DNA from: Chara braunii
Lineage: Eukaryota > Streptophyta > Charophyceae > Charales > Characeae
Reading direction: 5' to 3'
Assembly: GCA_003427395.1 (NCBI GenBank)
Contig: BFEA01000217.1
Span: 417,585 to 438,522 of the forward strand
DNA: 20,938 bases
The position numbers and the translations under genes are program-made. The notes beneath the pieces were generated by a model that did not search any database, was not told the origin of the DNA, and saw nothing but the letters and a program-made list of their open reading frames with translations. Each line of letters begins with the position of its first letter. Positions within the stretch are counted from its first letter, which is position 1. Positions 17,586-20,938 of the stretch are shown in pieces.

Positions 17586-19282
17586 GAGGGAGAGAGCGGA
17601 GAGAGAGTTAGATCGTCGTCGTTCTCCTCGCTTTCTGAGGAAGAAGAGGGAGGAAGATCAGAAGGAGGAAGAAGACGGAGGTAGGAGGTATGTCGGACGA
17701 TGGGGACAGAGCTATGGCTGGCACTGGCCTCAGGCGTGATGCGCACCGTGTTGGCGCCGTTGGGTCTGAGCTCGACAACGCGAAAACAACCAGAAAAATT
17801 GGGAGCGAGTTTCCGGGCGCGTGCACATTTACGTACCTGCACTAGGTCCCCTAATTTATATTGATGTTGGGGCCCAGCATTTCCATTCCGAGCCTCGTAG
17901 CTAGGGACCTGTCTACCGTGGGCCAGTTCGGTCATCTTTTGCCTTTTTCGGGCTAGCTTCGGGACGGCCCGTTCCATTCATTCGGTGTACCTTTTGGCCT
18001 TGGCATTGAGGGCTGCACTCGTGTCTCTACCCCCTGCTTCGGCAATTTCCGAGTTACCCCGGTAGTCGACATAGGGGAGGTTATTAGTTCGAAGCTGAAA
18101 AGGGGTAAACCCCGTGGACTCGTGAGGAGTGGCTCGGTGGATCCCGACGATCTGATATACGATCTCGGGCCACGGACACGTGTCGTGTGCTGCTAAGTTC
18201 CTGCGAAGGGCGGTTTTAATCATACGGTTGGCATTTTCGGCCAACCCGTTCGACTGGGACACGTGGGGTGCCGTATGTCGGAGCGTGACGCCCCTTCGCG
18301 CAAGCAGTTCTTCCACCTTACCCTTGAATTCAGACTCATTGTCGGTTAGAATTTCTTCCGTATCTAGATGGGTATAGAGGAACCGTTCGATGTACGTGGC
18401 TATTTCTGCGGCTTTTCGGGTCTTACAGGGATAAACTTCGATGTACTTGGAAAAATGGTCTATTAATACTAATAGGATAAAATATTCACAGCGGTTTGGG
18501 ACAGGTGGCACGTCGATATCTGTCGTGTCCATACTGACTCGCTGGAAAGGACACTCTACTTCCGTTGGTACTATCGTGTTTGGTCCCCGTATTGGGGTGC
18601 GATCAGCGGCACAGACCAGACAGTTGGCGACAATGTATTTGACATCATCTCGTATATTGGACCAGAACCATCCGTTCTGGTCTACAGTTGCCTCCATGAC
18701 ACGTATCGCGAAATGAGCGGCCTGTTCTTCGCGAGCAGATCGGATCCAATCATATCTCTGGAATGGATGGGGAACCGTCAACCACGAACCCGATCCGTCA
18801 ATTTTACGCTTTTCCAAATGATCGTTGATCCATCGATAGTCCCGAGATCTCTCGGTCACCCTACGTCTGTCGTGTTTGGTGAGGTGACCCAATGATAATC
18901 CCGCTAATTTCGCCAATAAAATTTTATCTGTCCAATCCTCCGCTCATCGGTATTTTTCGTCGTATTCAGGGCCGTCCGTACGGGCGGCCTCGAATCGAAC
19001 CTCCGTGGGGAGTTTGTTCGTTCTACACAGGGGGCACCTCCATTCCTTGGTACTCGTCCGATATCGAACGCAGGCCCCGTGCGCACGATTGACACACGTG
19101 GCGCATTCTACCCAATCGACAAACCCGGTTTCGAAAGGATGACAGTCGACCCTATAAACCTGTGCAATGCATGTGCAAAAATAGCAGAATTTATCGGGGA
19201 GGGTGGCAAAGAAAGTTGAGGACGTGAGAGGGGCAGAATTGGTAGGAGATGAAGGGGTTGCGGAGGCAGGTGGGGTAGTCAT
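17552..19282 (-). pseudogene. PHD finger-integrase ORF of the gypsy element, two in-frame stops
   Basis: Integrates the element cDNA into chromosomes. The ATG at 19282 is the best start: it lies 71 bases after the RT-RNase H stop and in a different frame. Order: Thr/Ser/Pro-rich leader; PHD finger at 19186-19025 with Cys-x2-Cys, Cys-x2-Cys, His-x2-Cys, Cys-x2-Cys; an HHCC-like region with His near 18715 and Cys-x2-Cys near 18622-18611, where the first His appears replaced by Arg; a catalytic core with Asp at 18529-18527, Asp at 18343-18341 and Glu at 18238-18236; a GPY/F-like C-terminus around 17800; and a Ser/Asp/Glu tail. TGA codons at 18946-18944 and 17980-17978 interrupt a single continuous frame of about 577 codons. 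All three DDE residues are kept. Confidence 0.85.
19025..19186 (-). other. PHD-type zinc finger (C4HC3) next to integrase
   Basis: Counting from the ATG at 19282, ligands are Cys33, Cys36, Cys60, Cys63, His68, Cys71, Cys83 and Cys86, with a Trp two residues before the last Cys pair as in PHD fingers. The gap of 23 residues between the first two pairs is on the long side. PHD fingers of known proteins read histone H3 tails; targeting of integration to particular chromatin is an inference here. Confidence 0.75.
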
Positions 19283-19353
19283 GATGACATAGGAGGAAGG
19301 GATGAGACTGTATTGCAGAGAGGGTAGAATAGATAAATTAGTCCTCGTGTCGC

Positions 19354-20938
19354 TTACTGCTTTGATAAGATCTCCACTTGGCCGTACTGAGGTCCGATCT
19401 CCTGTTCGGGTTCGTTCCACGGAATCACCTCCTCACTCTTCGGAACTTTCTCAGGCCGGTGCAGTCATGTCAGTCCGTCCGCATTCCCGTGTCTCTCGTG
19501 CTTCCGATGACGAATGTCAAAGTCCATGCTCTGCAGCATCGTTGCCCATCGCCCGATCATGCCCGAGTAATCCTTCGATTTCTTCAAAGCCAACAGGGGC
19601 TCATGATCAGTTACCCGGGTGAACTTTCGCCCGTACAGGTCAGTGCGAAAGTGACTGATTCCCCAGAGAGCCGCGTAGCATTCCCCTGTTGGAGCGGCGT
19701 AGTTGCGCTTGCAAGCGGGCACCGATTTGGACTCATACTCCACCACACTCTCAAGTCCGCTTGGTCCCACCTGGGCAAGGATCACCGAAATTGCCTCTGG
19801 CTGCCAGTCAGTGATGAGAACAAAAGGCTTTTCGGGATCCGGTCTTATAAGGACCAGAGCCAAAATGAGAGCGGCCTGGAGTTTGGAAAACGCTTGATCG
19901 CACTCTGACGTCCAGATCAACGGCTGATCTTTGCGCAACAGATTTGTGAGGGGTCCCCCAATCGTCGCGAAGCCCTTGATAAATCTTTGGTAGTACGAGG
20001 CCAGGCCTAGAAAGGCGCGAACTTGCGTGATAGTCATAGGCACCGGCGCATCCTTGACAGCTGCCACCTTCTGCAGCTCCGGTTGGAGTCCCTTGTCTGT
20101 CACCACGTGTCCCAAGAAGGAAATGGTGGTAAGAAAAAACTGACACTTCTCAAGCGCCACTTTGAAACCCGCATCTCGTAACGCGTGCAGTGCCCATTCG
20201 ATGTGTTGCACATGTCCCTCGTAGGAACTCGAGTACACCAAGATGTCATCCATGTACACAATCACGCAGTAGTTGATGATGCTCTGCGCCAAACGAGTCT
20301 TCCGCACGAAATTCTGAAAAACCATGTTCATGGCTCGCTGAAAGGTCGCGGGGGCGTTGCAGATGCCCATCGGACATCGAATCCACTGCCACGTACCCTC
20401 GAAAAGCACAAACGTCGTTTTCGGACGATCTTCTTCTCGAACAAGAAGATGGTGGAACCCATGGCGAACATCAAACTTGCTGAAAAATCGAGCACTCCCA
20501 ATCGCATCCAACAACTCATCAATCCGGGGGAGGGGGTACACATCTTTGATCGTGATATCATTCAACTTTCGATAATCAATGCAAATGTGAATCCCTCCGA
20601 TCTTTTTAGGCACGATTACTACGGGAAAAGACCAGGGACCTATTGCGGGTTCGATCCATCCATTAGCTTCGAATTCTTTAATCCGCAGAAAAGCGGCCGC
20701 TCGTTGAGCTGGCGAGTATCGGTAAGGAGCGCAGCTAATGGGTGGATGGTCTCCCATGAGAATGGCATGCTCGATCACATCAGTTAAGCCGATGTCATTA
20801 TCGTGTATGCTCAATACTTCTACGTAACCATTTAACACACAGATTAACGATTTCCGAAGTTCCGCGGGAACGTGACCTGGTAGGGTGATTGTTGATTCCC
20901 CGGAAATCTTAAGGGGCATATCGACCCAATCAACCGGC
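19354..20938 (-). pseudogene. Ty3/gypsy reverse transcriptase-RNase H, partial at right edge, one in-frame stop
   Basis: Copies element RNA to DNA and degrades the template. The frame is open to the window edge; the ATG at 20919 is internal, not a start. Numbering from it: RT begins near residue 55 (His-Ala-Ile, Pro-Tyr-Arg-Tyr), with a Phe-Asp-Val segment around residue 150, Pro-Met-Gly-Ile-Cys-Asn-Ala-Pro-Ala-Thr-Phe at 183-193, and Tyr-Met-Asp-Asp at 222-225. The thumb has Phe-Leu-Gly-His. RNase H has Thr-Asp at 370-371, Glu413, Thr-Asp-His at 437-439, and an Asn-Ala-Asp-Gly-Leu close at 479-483. A TGA at 19467-19465 falls where related elements continue, probably a CGA-to-TGA change. The same frame runs 36 codons further to TAA 19356-19354. 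Gag and protease would lie to the right. Confidence 0.92.

Larger units (their letters stand above)
15549..20938 (-). mobile_element. Ty3/gypsy LTR-retrotransposon, truncated at both ends of the visible part
   Basis: Reading leftward: RT, RNase H, PHD finger, integrase with a GPY/F-like end, then an extra ORF. RT before integrase in this order identifies Ty3/gypsy. No chromodomain is seen. Gag, protease and the 5' LTR lie beyond 20938. On the other side the element stops at the adapter, 21 bases after the last ORF ends, so the polypurine tract and 3' LTR are not represented. Several in-frame stops and frameshifts show that this copy is inactive. Confidence 0.88.

Noticed and set aside
18990-19010. 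GGTTCGATTCGAG on the - strand, like a tRNA T-loop
   Set aside because: It lies in the PHD-integrase reading frame and no matching D arm, anticodon arm or acceptor stem surrounds it.
20185-20787. + strand ORF of 200 codons opposite the gypsy RT
   Set aside because: Antisense shadow of a strongly conserved RT frame, with no independent motif.

Overview
The window looks like repeat-rich intergenic DNA from a streptophyte (green plant lineage) nuclear genome. No host gene can be identified with confidence. Almost everything readable is transposon-derived: plant-type LINE (non-LTR) retrotransposon remains on the + strand from 1 to about 15510, and a Ty3/gypsy LTR-retrotransposon on the - strand from 15549 to the right edge. 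The acidic/Ser-rich gypsy proteins and the LINE style remind me of the charophyte alga Chara braunii. That is recollection, not a search result.

Layout. (1) 1-840: broken LINE ORF2 piece (endonuclease C-terminus and linker). (2) 916-1441: a 263-bp unit repeated twice in tandem. (3) 1442-2347: non-coding leader. (4) 2348-6120: a very long, broken ORF1 region with a CCHC knuckle and an unrecognised extension. (5) 6172-10543: a broken ORF2 (endonuclease, reverse transcriptase, C-terminal zinc domain). (6) 10544-11105: 3' UTR with two hairpin repeats and a 22-A tail. Parts 2-6 read as one nearly complete, decayed LINE of about 10 kb. (7) 11106-12333: RT part of a second, older LINE; with 1-840 it forms a plausible host element split by the insertion. 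(8) 12334-about 14900: GC-richer DNA with a - strand ORF of unknown function (12947-12408), a TATA-like box, a composite dyad and microsatellites. (9) About 14900-15510: another LINE ORF2 piece.

15511-15548 is the 38-bp Nextera mate-pair junction (two Tn5 mosaic ends head to head). It is a laboratory sequence, so the join between the LINE side and the gypsy side should be treated as an assembly chimera until shown otherwise.

The gypsy element reads right to left: RT-RNase H (open at the right edge, ending 19354), then a separate PHD finger-integrase ORF (19282-17552), then a third ORF overlapping its end (17585-15570) with an acidic block and an Arg/Ser block and no recognised domain. The 3' LTR and polypurine tract that should follow are absent because the adapter cuts in. 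The most interesting biology is this split pol with a PHD finger and extra downstream ORF, and the LINE's promoter-like tandem monomers, oversized ORF1 and duplicated 3' hairpin.
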